Of a DNA stretch of 55,892 nt, positions 27,758-36,334 are shown one piece after another. The first letter of the stretch is position 1. Every line of letters starts with the position of its first letter. Under the pieces are notes generated by a model. That model was not told where the DNA came from. It did no database searches and saw only the letters and a program-made list of their open reading frames with translations. Origin of the DNA: an uncultured Zoogloea sp. (lineage in GTDB: Bacteria > Pseudomonadota > Gammaproteobacteria > Burkholderiales > Rhodocyclaceae); assembly GCA_937967645.1 (NCBI GenBank), contig CALBTT010000102.1, positions 1-55,892 of the forward strand. Reading direction: 5' to 3'. The position numbers and the translations under genes are program-made.

Positions 27758-28921
27758 TTAGAAGGTGTGACGCAGGCCCAGGGAGATACCCTGAACGGTC
27801 GCACCAACGGTGCTCGCGCCAGCCGGCAGAGCGCCAGCGTTCACGCCAACGGCGTTGATGCCGAAGTCGTAGGTGCCGCGCTTGTCGTTGTTCATCATGG
27901 CGTAGGTAGCCTTCAGCATGGTGCGCTTGGACAGGCTGTGCTCAACACCCAGCTCGAACAGCTTGGCGCCAGTGTCGTCAGCGGAGGAGCCGTTGACCTT
28001 CAGGTCACGAGCAACGTACACCTGACCCAGCAGCTTGGAAGCCGGGGTCACGTTGAAGGTGGCGCCCAGACCGTAAACAGCTTGGGTAACCTTGTTGCCG
28101 CCGAAGTTGTCAGCACGGGCCAGATCGAAAATGGCGCGAACGGAAGCCGGGCCAAAAGCGTAGGAACCACCAACGCGGAAGTCAGAGATCTTCAGGTCAG
28201 CAGCGTTGCCGGTGGACACGGCGTTGTAGGTCACAGCAGCCATGGCCGGGCCATTGGCGTACTTCAGGCCAACGTCGTAGCCGGTGGTGTTGGCGGAGGT
28301 CAGGCCGTTGAGGGCCTTGTTCTCGTTGGCAACGTAGGCCACGGTGGCGTTCAGGCCAGAGAAGGTCGGGGACACGTAGGCAATGGCGTTCTTCCAACGG
28401 GTATCGAAGATGGAAGTACACACGGTGCTACGGCCGCAGGTGGTGCCGCCGGCGTAGTTGCCGTTGGTGTCGGTGGTGCCCAGCAGGTTGTTGCCCAGCT
28501 TGCCGAGGATGCCGGAGTTGGAACCGATGCCGGTGGCGCCGGAGTTCACGTCGATAGCACCGCCCAGAGCACGGGTCGGGCCAGTCAGGTTACCCAGAAC
28601 CACGGTACCGAAGCCGCCAGCCAGGCCGACGAAGCTGTCACGGGTGGCGCCCAGGGAGCCGGTGTTGTCGAAGCCAACGCCGCTTTCGAACTGGAACACG
28701 GCGGTCAGGCCGTTGCCCAGGGACTCGGCACCCTTGAAACCAATCAGGGAGGAGTTGGTGGAAACACGGGTCATGTTGCCGAGTTCGTTGTTGGCATCGC
28801 CGGAGATCTTGACGACGTCGAAGGAAGCGTCAGCCACGCCGTAAACGGTCACGTTGGCTTGAGCGAAGGCACCGGTGGAAGCCAGGCCAGCGACGGCCAG
28901 AGCGATCAGTTTCTTTTGCAT
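27758..28921 (-). CDS. General outer-membrane porin (Burkholderia type)
   Basis: A 387-aa 16-strand-type trimeric porin. Signal peptide MQKKLIALAVAGLASTGAFA; mature start QANVTVYGVADASFDV, the hallmark of betaproteobacterial porins; internal SSLIGFKGAESLGNGLTAVF and the usual C-terminal GLRHTF with terminal Phe for outer-membrane insertion. GAGGAG just upstream of the ATG is a strong ribosome binding site. Codon choice is visibly more uniform than in neighbours (for example repeated GTT/GGC/AAC), in keeping with very high expression. It has a long leader and its own terminator. Confidence 0.96.
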   Translation of the reverse strand: MQKKLIALAVAGLASTGAFAQANVTVYGVADASFDVVKISGDANNELGNMTRVSTNSSLIGFKGAESLGNGLTAVFQFESGVGFDNTGSLGATRDSFVGLAGGFGTVVLGNLTGPTRALGGAIDVNSGATGIGSNSGILGKLGNNLLGTTDTNGNYAGGTTCGRSTVCTSIFDTRWKNAIAYVSPTFSGLNATVAYVANENKALNGLTSANTTGYDVGLKYANGPAMAAVTYNAVSTGNAADLKISDFRVGGSYAFGPASVRAIFDLARADNFGGNKVTQAVYGLGATFNVTPASKLLGQVYVARDLKVNGSSADDTGAKLFELGVEHSLSKRTMLKATYAMMNNDKRGTYDFGINAVGVNAGALPAGASTVGATVQGISLGLRHTF

Positions 28922-29075
28922 ATGTTTCTCCTCTTGATTGAAGACTGGCATGTTCCGCTTTGCAGCGGCCCCGACCAATTTCACCTCTCTAACGAGAAGT
29001 TGGCCTGCATTGTGGGTGCGGGGCAAAGGGGTAGGCAAGGACAGCGTTGTTTTTTGGATGCGGGAACGGCGTCGA

Positions 29076-29095
29076 GTGTTGCAACTTCGCAACAC
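29076..29095. promoter_or_regulatory. Inverted repeat upstream of the porin
   Basis: GTGTTGC (29076-29082) and GCAACAC (29089-29095) are separated by 6 nt, 155-174 bp upstream of the porin ATG. It could be an operator or leader stem for the porin gene. The regulator is unknown. Confidence 0.35.
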
Positions 29096-29133
29096 GCGCA
29101 AACATGGATTCATTAAAACTACAACCGCGGCAC

Positions 29134-29161
29134 AAAAAAAGGCCAGCGTGATGCGCTGGCC
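29134..29161 (-). terminator. Intrinsic terminator of cytochrome c gene
   Basis: GGCCAGCG/CGCTGGCC (29141-29148 and 29154-29161), 8-bp stem with a 5-nt loop, is followed on the minus strand by seven Ts. It starts 21 nt after the cytochrome c stop. Confidence 0.93.
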
Positions 29162-29182
29162 TCTGCTCCGCCGGGTTGCGGC

Positions 29183-29497
29183 TTACTTCTGGGACAGCAC
29201 CCAGGCGACCAGGGTCTTGGCCTCAGCAGGGCTGACCTGGGGGTTGGGGGGCATCGGGATCTGACCCCAGGCACCCACGCCACCCTTCTGGACCTTCTCG
29301 ACCAGCTTGGCTTCGGCGGTCTTGTCACCCTTGTACTTGGCGGCGACGTCCTTGTAGGCCGGGCCCACCAGCTTCTTGTCCACGGCGTGGCAGGCAAGAC
29401 AGTTCTTGGCCTTGGCCAGATCGGCGCCTGCATCGGCAAAGGCTGCGGTGGAACCCATCAGGCCGGCGATGGCGGCGACAGCAACGAGCTTCTTCAT
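29183..29497 (-). CDS. Small periplasmic class I cytochrome c (c551/c552 type)
   Basis: A 104-aa monohaem cytochrome. Signal peptide (MKKLVAVAAIAGLMGSTAAFA); haem attachment CLACH (33-37); the axial Met is likely M82 in IPMPPN, the usual c551 motif. Mature size about 83 residues fits the cytochrome c8/c551 group, soluble electron carriers between the bc1 complex and terminal oxidases or nitrite reductase. GAGGA precedes the ATG. It is a single-gene unit with its own terminator. Confidence 0.94.
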   Translation of the reverse strand: MKKLVAVAAIAGLMGSTAAFADAGADLAKAKNCLACHAVDKKLVGPAYKDVAAKYKGDKTAEAKLVEKVQKGGVGAWGQIPMPPNPQVSPAEAKTLVAWVLSQK

Positions 29498-29532
29498 TGT
29501 GGTCCTCTTGGTTTGTGTGACAGGAAGAATGT

Positions 29533-29554
29533 CGGGGGAGTCTAATCTCCCCCG
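29533..29554. repeat. 8-bp hairpin between tamA and cytochrome c
   Basis: CGGGGGAG (29533-29540) and CTCCCCCG (29547-29554) with a 6-nt loop lie in the roughly 180-bp gap between tamA and the cytochrome c gene. No T-tract on either side. Possibly a weak tamA terminator. Confidence 0.5.
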
Positions 29555-29678
29555 GCAGGTTTGCCAATTCTCGCGGCCGGACTGGAACCGGCCTGTTGCG
29601 CGGCATGGCGTCGCAGCCGTTCAACGCAGAGGCGGAACATCCCGTTGACCGGGCAGCAGGCGGCCACCCACAAGTCGC

Positions 29679-31415
29679 TCAGAAGGCGATGGCGACAGCG
29701 AACTGCAGGCGGACCCGGTGGTCGCGCTGGCCATAGGCGAGATCCAGCGCGATGGGGCCTGCCGGACTGCGCCAGCGCGGGCCGAAGCCATAACCCAGAT
29801 TCAGCTTGAACAGCTGCCGCTCATCGTTGGCGTTGCCCGCATCGATGAAGGTGGCCACGCCCCAGTCGCTCCCCTTGTACCAATGGACGTATTCGGCACT
29901 GGTGACCGCCATGTAGCGCCCCCCCACCGTCGCGCTGCCCTCGGTGACGCCCAGGCTCTGGTAGGCGTAGCCCCGGACCGTCTGCGCCCCGCCCGTGCGG
30001 AACAGGAAGTCCTGGGGCACCCCTTCGCGGGACGCTGCAACCGTCATGCCGCCCTCCGCCCGCAGGATCAGGACGTCCCGCTCGGCCATGGGCACGAACC
30101 GCTGGTAGCGACCGTACAGGCGCACGAAATTGCGATCCGACAGCAGGGCTCGGGAGGCGCCGCCGACCTGGAGGTTGAGCACGTACCCGCGATGGGGGTC
30201 GAGGATGCTGTCCACCGCCCGGTAGGTCCAGGACCAGTTCGCCGCGAGCGCGGAGCGGGCGGAGCGCAGGCTCCCCTCGGGCGTGAGGATTTCATGCTGA
30301 TAGTTGATCGCGATACGGTTCTCGGTATTGCCGCGGGGAATCGTGCGCACAACCCCCACCGACTGGCGCTGCGTCCTCAGGCCTGAAATGTCTGTGCGTT
30401 CAGCCAGCAGGCCGACACTATCGAGATAGCCGTCCAACGACGGCGGCAGGAAGACATCCGAGTAGCCCAGTTGCCGGCGCTGCTCCATCCGGACGCCACT
30501 GACGAGGTTCCAGGGCTGGCCAAGGAAATGCGCATCACGGTAGCTGGCCTCCAGACGATAGCCGGTATTGCTGCTGGCACCACCCCCGAAACCGATGCGC
30601 CGCGGCTGGGCCTCGACGACCTGCACCCGCACCGGCGCCGCGTCCGGCCTGGCGGCACCCCGATCGATGTCTACGAGGACCGATGCAAAATAGCTGGTGT
30701 TCTGCAGGGCGGTCTGGAAACGCAGCAGACGCTCCTGCGAATACGGCTCACCGGGCTCCGGAGGACGGTAGCGCCGGATCAGGTCCTCGGCGTAGTCCGA
30801 CAAGCCGCTGACCTCAAGCGGACCGAAACGGAAGGCGGCGCCACTATCCACCTCCACCTCGAGTATCGCTGTTGCCGTCTCAGGATCGATGACGGCCCGG
30901 CTTTCAGTGATGGCCGCTGCAGCGAAATCCCGTGTGGTCAGTGCGTCGAGCAACCTCTGCTTGGCCTCGTCCCAGGCGGCCTGCCTGAACGCCTCGCCCT
31001 GCGGCAGGGCCCAGCTTTCCCGCAGGGTGGCAAGCCGCCCCGCCTGCCCCGCTTCCGTCACCGCGCCAGTGAAACGCAACTGAACCTGCGAGACGTGGGT
31101 ACGCGGCCCGGGCCGCACAAGAATGTGGAGGGTGGCATCGCCCTTCTCCTGCCGCTCGATCTCCGGACTGAAATAGCCCTCGGTTGCGAGGATGTCGCGG
31201 ATCTCCTTGCGGGCACGGCGCATCAACACCACCTCCTCCGCCTCCGGGGACTCACCGGGCGTGGCCTCGGGAAAATCCAGGTGCTTGTCGAGGAGCACCC
31301 GCAGCGCCTCATCGGCAAGCTCCAGGCGGACCCTCTCCGCAGCATGGGCGGGTACTGCCCCGCACAGGGCAAGGGACAGGATCAGCAGGCGAAGAACAAT
31401 GGAATGGCGCGGCAC
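29679..31415 (-). CDS. tamA: Omp85-family translocation/assembly protein TamA
   Basis: A 578-aa outer-membrane protein of the BamA/TamA superfamily that helps insert autotransporters and other barrels. Signal peptide at 1-26; POTRA-like repeats at about 28-265 (RKEIRDILATEGYFSPEI; QVQLRFTGAV; FGPLEVSGLSDYAEDLIRR); C-terminal barrel at about 280-578 including GFGGGASSNTGYRLEASYRD and the characteristic VRGYAYQSLG near 470. Terminal residue Phe. Length equals E. coli TamA. The frame starts at a GTG at 31415, 9 nt after putA, with no better ATG nearby. The usual partner tamB is not adjacent in this window. Confidence 0.9.
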   Translation of the reverse strand: MPRHSIVLRLLILSLALCGAVPAHAAERVRLELADEALRVLLDKHLDFPEATPGESPEAEEVVLMRRARKEIRDILATEGYFSPEIERQEKGDATLHILVRPGPRTHVSQVQLRFTGAVTEAGQAGRLATLRESWALPQGEAFRQAAWDEAKQRLLDALTTRDFAAAAITESRAVIDPETATAILEVEVDSGAAFRFGPLEVSGLSDYAEDLIRRYRPPEPGEPYSQERLLRFQTALQNTSYFASVLVDIDRGAARPDAAPVRVQVVEAQPRRIGFGGGASSNTGYRLEASYRDAHFLGQPWNLVSGVRMEQRRQLGYSDVFLPPSLDGYLDSVGLLAERTDISGLRTQRQSVGVVRTIPRGNTENRIAINYQHEILTPEGSLRSARSALAANWSWTYRAVDSILDPHRGYVLNLQVGGASRALLSDRNFVRLYGRYQRFVPMAERDVLILRAEGGMTVAASREGVPQDFLFRTGGAQTVRGYAYQSLGVTEGSATVGGRYMAVTSAEYVHWYKGSDWGVATFIDAGNANDERQLFKLNLGYGFGPRWRSPAGPIALDLAYGQRDHRVRLQFAVAIAF

Positions 31416-31424
31416 GCGCGCATT

Positions 31425-34400
31425 CTAGCAGCCGTCGGAAAGCCCCATCAGCGCCGTGTTGCCCCCGGTGGCCGCAGTGTTGATGGTGACGCAACGCTCC
31501 ACAAGCAGCCATTCGATCGGGTAAAGGGGCGCCGGCTCGAGGCAAGGCCGGATGGCACCTTCCCGACGGGCCAGCATGGCGCGCCAGCGGGCGGCCTCCG
31601 GCAGATCGAGGAGCACGGCGGCAGACGGCGCCACCAGTCCATCCGGATCAACCGAGACGCGCGCCCGCAAGGACTCCGGCAAACTGCGGCACCACGCCTC
31701 GGCGGCCTCGCTGGCAGGCAGCAGCAGTTGATTGCCAGTCGCCAGCACGGCCGCCAGCTGGTGGGTCCAGCCCTCCTCCTGGTCTGCCAGCCCAAGCACC
31801 CGGCCCCGCGGGTGGAAGCTCAGGGTGTTGCGCTCACCGGTCGGCCCGGGCAGCGGCAGGGAAAGCCCCGCCAGCGATACGGCGGCGTAATGCGTGGCCG
31901 ACTGCACCAGGCGCCCGCGCGCACAGTCCTCCCCGCCGCCACCGCGCAACCAGTCAAGAAGCAGGTCGATGTCGGGGCAGGCCGGACGGGCAAGCTCCGG
32001 CAGCGGGCACGGCGCGCCATGGACCAGCCGGCGCAGGCTCAGCGGGCCACCCGCCTTGGGGCCCGTTCCCGACAAGCCCTCTCCACCAAAAGGCTGCACC
32101 CCCACCACGGCGCCGATCATGCTGCGATTGACATAGATATTGCCGACCCGGGCTTGCCCGACAATCCGCCGGACGCAGTCATCAAGCCTCGACTGGATGC
32201 CGAGGGTCAGCCCATACCCGGTACCCTGGATGACCTTGAGCAGATCGTCGAGATCCTGGGCGGCATAGCGCAGCACATGCAGCACCGGCCCGAACACCTC
32301 CTGGCGCAGCGCCTCCGGCGATGCCAGCTCAACCAGGGTCGGCGCCATGAAATAGCCGTTGCCGCAGGCCTCAGGCAGGCTGCGTGAGAGCACCGGGCAG
32401 CGGTCAGCCCGCCTGGCATCCACATAGGCCTGGATGCGCAGACGGGCGTCGCCGTCGATCAGCGGCCCCACATCGGTGGAGAAATCATCGGGCGGCCCCA
32501 GGCGCAGCTCGGCCAGCGCTCCGTCGAGCTGGGACAGGACCCGCTCGGCGATCTCCTCCTGCACGCACAGCAGGCGCAACGCCGAACAGCGCTGCCCCGC
32601 CGAATCGAAGGCGGAGACCATCACGTCGGCCACCACCTGCTCGGGCAAGGCCGTGGAGTCGACGATCATGGCGTTGATCCCGCCCGTCTCCGCCACCAGG
32701 GGGATATCCTCCCGCGCCGCCAGGGCCTGGTGGATGCCCCGCGCCACCTGTGTCGAACCGGTGAACATCACGCCGCAGATCCGCGCATCGGCGACCAGCT
32801 GGCGCCCGACCGTCTCGCCCGGGCCCGGCAAGCACTGCAGGACCCGCCGGGGCACGCCCGCGGCATGGAACAGCGCCACCGCCTGATCGGCGATCAGCGG
32901 TGTCTGCTCGGCCGGCTTGGCCAGCACCGGGTTGCCCGCCGCCAGGGCCGCGGCGACCTGCCCGACGAAGATCGCCAGGGGGAAATTCCAGGGGCTGATG
33001 GCCAGCACCGGCCCGAGCGGCCGGGCCCCCTCGAGCTCTCCCTGCCTCAAGCGGGACGCGTAGTAACGGCAGAAGTCTGCCGCCTCCCTCACCTCGCCCA
33101 GCCCGGCGGCAATCGTCTTGCCGGCCTCCCGGACCAGCAGGGCCACCAGCGCATGGGTACGCGCTTCCAGGGCCTGGGCCATGCGGTCCAGGCACAGGGC
33201 CCGTTCGGCTGCCGGGGTGTCTCCCCACTCAGCCGCAGCCTCGCAAGCCAGTTCCAGGGCCCTCTCCAGCTCCTCGGGCTGAGTGAAGCGCACCCGACCG
33301 ACCACCTCCTCCGGCCGGGCCGGATTGCGGATGAGGACGGGCCCACCCTCCCCCTCCTCCACACCGGGGACCCGCGGAAACACGCTGAGCGACGTTTCCC
33401 GGCTGCTCGCCAGGGCGGCGGAAAACGCCCGGCGCACCCCCGCCGAGGCCAGGTCGAAACCCCGACTGTTGAGCCGCCCGGCATAAAGGTCAGCCGGCAG
33501 CGGGATGGCGGGATGCGGCTTGCCGCCCGCCACGCTGGCGGCCTCGACCGGATCCCGGATCAGTTCGGAGACCGCCACCCGATCATCCACGATGCGATTG
33601 ACGAAGCTCGAGTTGGCCCCGTTCTCGAGCAGCCGCCGGACCAGGTAGGCCAACAGCGAGCGGTGATGCCCCACCGGGGCATAGACCCGGACCGGCCGCT
33701 TCAGGGCCGGATCCTCCGCCGCCACCAGCTGCCGGAAGAGACTGTCACCCATTCCGTGCAGACACTGGAACTCGTAATCGCCGTGGTGAAACACCCCGCC
33801 ATCGTGGATCAAGGTGGCCACGGTCTGGGCGTTGTGCGTGGCGAACAGTGGGAAGACCACATCCCTGGCGGCCAGCAGGCGGCGCGCACAGGCCAGGTAG
33901 GCCACATCGGTGTGCGCCTTGCGGGTGTAGACCGGATAGTCGGACAGCCCCTCCTGCTGGGCCCGCTTGATCTCGGAATCCCAGTAGGCCCCCTTCACCA
34001 GGCGCACCATCAGGCGTCGCCGGTGGTGGCGGGCCAGCGCCAGGATCCAGTCGATCACGGCCGGGGCGCGCTTCTGGTAAGCCTGGACGACGAAGCCCAG
34101 CCCGTCCCAGCCGACCAGCATGGGCTCCCGCACCAGGGCCTCCAGCACGTCCAGGGAGAGCTCGAGGCGATCCGACTCCTCCGCATCGATGGTCAGGCCG
34201 ATGTCGTGATGCCGGGCCAGCAGGCACAGCTGACGGACCCGCGGCACCAGCTCGGCGAGGACTCTTCCCCGCTGCGACCAGGTGTAGCGCGGGTGCAGCG
34301 CCGAAAGCTTGATGGAGATGCCATTGCCGTCCAGTACGCCGCGCCCCCTGTCGGCCGCGCCGATCAGGCGGATTGCCGCGGCATAAGCCGCCTGGTAGCG

Positions 34401-35090
34401 GGCCGCCTCGTCGGACGTCAGGGCCGCCTCGCCGAGCATGTCGAAGGAGTAGAGGTAATCCGCCCAGGGGCCGCCCGACGCACGCTCCAGCGCTTCCTCG
34501 ATGGTCTCGCCGAGCACGAACTGATGCCCCACCAGGCGCATGGCGAAGTCCATCGCCTCCTGGACCAGCAACTCGCCGCCCCGGGTGGCCAGACGGGACA
34601 AAACACCTGGCAGGCGCGCGGTGTCCCGGGGCTCCAGCAAACGCCCCGTCAGCGCCAGGCTCCAGGCGGCCGCATTGACGAACAGGGAAGGGCTGTGGCC
34701 GAGGTGACCGAACCAGTCACGCGCCAGCAGCTTGTCCCGGATGAGGTGCAGGCGCCCTTCCCTGTCGGGGATGCGCAGCAAGGCCTCAGCCAGGCACATC
34801 AGGGCCACGCCCTCACTGCTGTCGAGGGCAAACTCGTTCATCAGCGCGTCGACGCCGCCTGCACGCCGCCGCCGATGGCGGACCTCGGTGGCCAGATCCA
34901 GGGCCAGCTGATGGATCTGGGGCGCCAGCCCGGCATCAGGCCGGGCCTCGTCGATCAACGGAAGGATGCACTCCGCTTCGGGAGGCCGGGTCGCGGCGAC
35001 CACGGCCTGCCGGAGCCCGGCAAGCCGGAGGGCGGCCGGGTCTGGCGACGAAGCAGGATCAAGGGCTGCGGAAGCGGGCTGACTGGACAT
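31425..35090 (-). CDS. putA: Bifunctional proline dehydrogenase / P5C dehydrogenase PutA
   Basis: Oxidises proline to glutamate at the membrane periphery, passing electrons from FAD to quinone and then to NAD+. A 1221-aa chain: arm region (1-165), FAD-binding PRODH barrel (about 190-480; LMVRLVKGAYWDSEIKRAQ near 355-375, then DYPVYTRKAHTD), and aldehyde dehydrogenase domain (about 560-1000) with ETGGINAM near 800 and catalytic Cys in GQRCSALR near 833. The conserved PutA tail ends in TGGNTALMGLSDGC. It lacks the N-terminal ribbon-helix-helix DNA-binding domain of trifunctional PutA, so it should not self-repress. tamA begins 9 nt downstream. Confidence 0.97.
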   Translation of the reverse strand: MSSQPASAALDPASSPDPAALRLAGLRQAVVAATRPPEAECILPLIDEARPDAGLAPQIHQLALDLATEVRHRRRRAGGVDALMNEFALDSSEGVALMCLAEALLRIPDREGRLHLIRDKLLARDWFGHLGHSPSLFVNAAAWSLALTGRLLEPRDTARLPGVLSRLATRGGELLVQEAMDFAMRLVGHQFVLGETIEEALERASGGPWADYLYSFDMLGEAALTSDEAARYQAAYAAAIRLIGAADRGRGVLDGNGISIKLSALHPRYTWSQRGRVLAELVPRVRQLCLLARHHDIGLTIDAEESDRLELSLDVLEALVREPMLVGWDGLGFVVQAYQKRAPAVIDWILALARHHRRRLMVRLVKGAYWDSEIKRAQQEGLSDYPVYTRKAHTDVAYLACARRLLAARDVVFPLFATHNAQTVATLIHDGGVFHHGDYEFQCLHGMGDSLFRQLVAAEDPALKRPVRVYAPVGHHRSLLAYLVRRLLENGANSSFVNRIVDDRVAVSELIRDPVEAASVAGGKPHPAIPLPADLYAGRLNSRGFDLASAGVRRAFSAALASSRETSLSVFPRVPGVEEGEGGPVLIRNPARPEEVVGRVRFTQPEELERALELACEAAAEWGDTPAAERALCLDRMAQALEARTHALVALLVREAGKTIAAGLGEVREAADFCRYYASRLRQGELEGARPLGPVLAISPWNFPLAIFVGQVAAALAAGNPVLAKPAEQTPLIADQAVALFHAAGVPRRVLQCLPGPGETVGRQLVADARICGVMFTGSTQVARGIHQALAAREDIPLVAETGGINAMIVDSTALPEQVVADVMVSAFDSAGQRCSALRLLCVQEEIAERVLSQLDGALAELRLGPPDDFSTDVGPLIDGDARLRIQAYVDARRADRCPVLSRSLPEACGNGYFMAPTLVELASPEALRQEVFGPVLHVLRYAAQDLDDLLKVIQGTGYGLTLGIQSRLDDCVRRIVGQARVGNIYVNRSMIGAVVGVQPFGGEGLSGTGPKAGGPLSLRRLVHGAPCPLPELARPACPDIDLLLDWLRGGGGEDCARGRLVQSATHYAAVSLAGLSLPLPGPTGERNTLSFHPRGRVLGLADQEEGWTHQLAAVLATGNQLLLPASEAAEAWCRSLPESLRARVSVDPDGLVAPSAAVLLDLPEAARWRAMLARREGAIRPCLEPAPLYPIEWLLVERCVTINTAATGGNTALMGLSDGC

Positions 35091-35153
35091 ACGACATCAC
35101 CTGGGTGGGTCTGGCTGTCGCCGATGTCCAATTCGACCATCACACTTGCAAAC

Positions 35154-35187
35154 GATTCAACCGGCTGCATCCGTCGCCGGTTGAATC
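35154..35187 (-). terminator. Inverted repeat between fbp and putA
   Basis: A perfect 12-bp stem (GATTCAACCGGC / GCCGGTTGAATC) with a 10-nt loop lies 11 nt after the fbp stop. Only a short GTTTG follows on the minus strand, so it would be a weak intrinsic terminator for fbp. Confidence 0.65.
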
Positions 35188-35198
35188 CATCGAGACGC

Positions 35199-36200
35199 TC
35201 AGGACTCCAGGTGGTAGGAGACGACCCGCTCCACCTCATTGCGGGAGCCGAGGATGACCGGCACCCGCTGATGCAGCTTCACCGGCTTGACGTCGAGGAT
35301 GCGCTCACGGCCGGTGGAGGCCGCACCGCCGGCCGCCTCGACGATCATCGCCATCGGGTTGGCTTCGTACATCAGGCGCAGCTTGCCGCCCTTGTCCTTC
35401 ATCTTGCTGTCCATGGGGTACATGAAGATGCCGCCACGGGTCAGGATGCGGTGCACGTCGGCCACCATCGAGGCCACCCAGCGGGTGTTGAAGTCACGGC
35501 CGCGCGGGCCTTCAGCGCCAGCCTTCAGTTCGCTGACGTAACGCTGCACCGGGGCCTCCCAGAAGCGCTCGTTGGACCCGTTGATGGCGTATTCCTTGGT
35601 GTCGGCCGGGATCGTCATGTCCGGGTGGGTGTAGATGAAGCTGCCCATCTCACGATCGAGGGTGAAGCCATGCACACCGTTGCCCACGGTCAGGACCAGC
35701 TGGGTGGACGGCCCATACACCGAGTAGCCGGCCGCCACCTGCGCGGTGCCGGGCTGCATGAAATCGGCCTCGGTGGGGGCATTCACGCCCTCCGGACAGC
35801 GCAGCACCGAGAAAATCGTGCCGACGGAGATATTCACATCGATGTTGGAGGAGCCATCCAGCGGATCGAACAGCAGCAGGTAGGCACCCTTCGGGTATTC
35901 ACCGGGGATCGGACGGATCTCCTCGACCTCCTCCGAGGCCATCGCGGCCAGGTGGCCACCCCACTCATTGGCCTGGATCAGGATGTCATTGGCGATCACG
36001 TCCAGCTTCTTCTGGGCCTCGCCCTGCACGTTGTCGCTGCCGGCTTCGCCCAGCACGCCGGCCAGGGCGCCCTTGGACACATTCACGGCGATGGCTTTGA
36101 CCGCCCGGGCCACCACCTCCATGAGCAGACGCAGATCGGCACTCATCAGGCCTTTACGCTGCTGTTCGATCAGAAATTGGGTAAGCGTGACTCGGCGCAT
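35199..36200 (-). CDS. fbp: Fructose-1,6-bisphosphatase class I
   Basis: Hydrolyses fructose-1,6-bisphosphate to fructose-6-phosphate in gluconeogenesis. A 333-aa cytoplasmic enzyme. Class I landmarks: LTQFLIEQQR near the start, ASEEVEE metal ligands near residue 90, FDPLDGSSNIDVN (about 111-123) and the sugar-phosphate-binding KDKGGKLRLMYEANPMA segment. The length is standard. Divergent from dadA, with which it shares a 134-bp promoter region. Confidence 0.97.
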   Translation of the reverse strand: MRRVTLTQFLIEQQRKGLMSADLRLLMEVVARAVKAIAVNVSKGALAGVLGEAGSDNVQGEAQKKLDVIANDILIQANEWGGHLAAMASEEVEEIRPIPGEYPKGAYLLLFDPLDGSSNIDVNISVGTIFSVLRCPEGVNAPTEADFMQPGTAQVAAGYSVYGPSTQLVLTVGNGVHGFTLDREMGSFIYTHPDMTIPADTKEYAINGSNERFWEAPVQRYVSELKAGAEGPRGRDFNTRWVASMVADVHRILTRGGIFMYPMDSKMKDKGGKLRLMYEANPMAMIVEAAGGAASTGRERILDVKPVKLHQRVPVILGSRNEVERVVSYHLES

Positions 36201-36334
36201 GGCTCGTTTCTCCGGGATAAGCGCTAAAAGTGCGGATTATCGCCTGGATCGGCCCCGTCCGTCGTTTATGATTAGGAGCTTGATTCGCATGGGGCAATCC
36301 GCCCCCTACCGAAGCACTCTCCTAACAAGGCATC

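Noticed and set aside
29498..29678. tRNA gene in the tamA-cytochrome c gap
   Set aside because: A CGCGGCCGGACTGGAACCGGCC stretch looked tRNA-like at first, but no acceptor stem, anticodon arm or TTC loop could be assembled.
32730..36227. A 1165-aa frame antisense to putA and fbp
   Set aside because: It spans two unrelated real genes and their intergenic gap, and has shadow-type composition.
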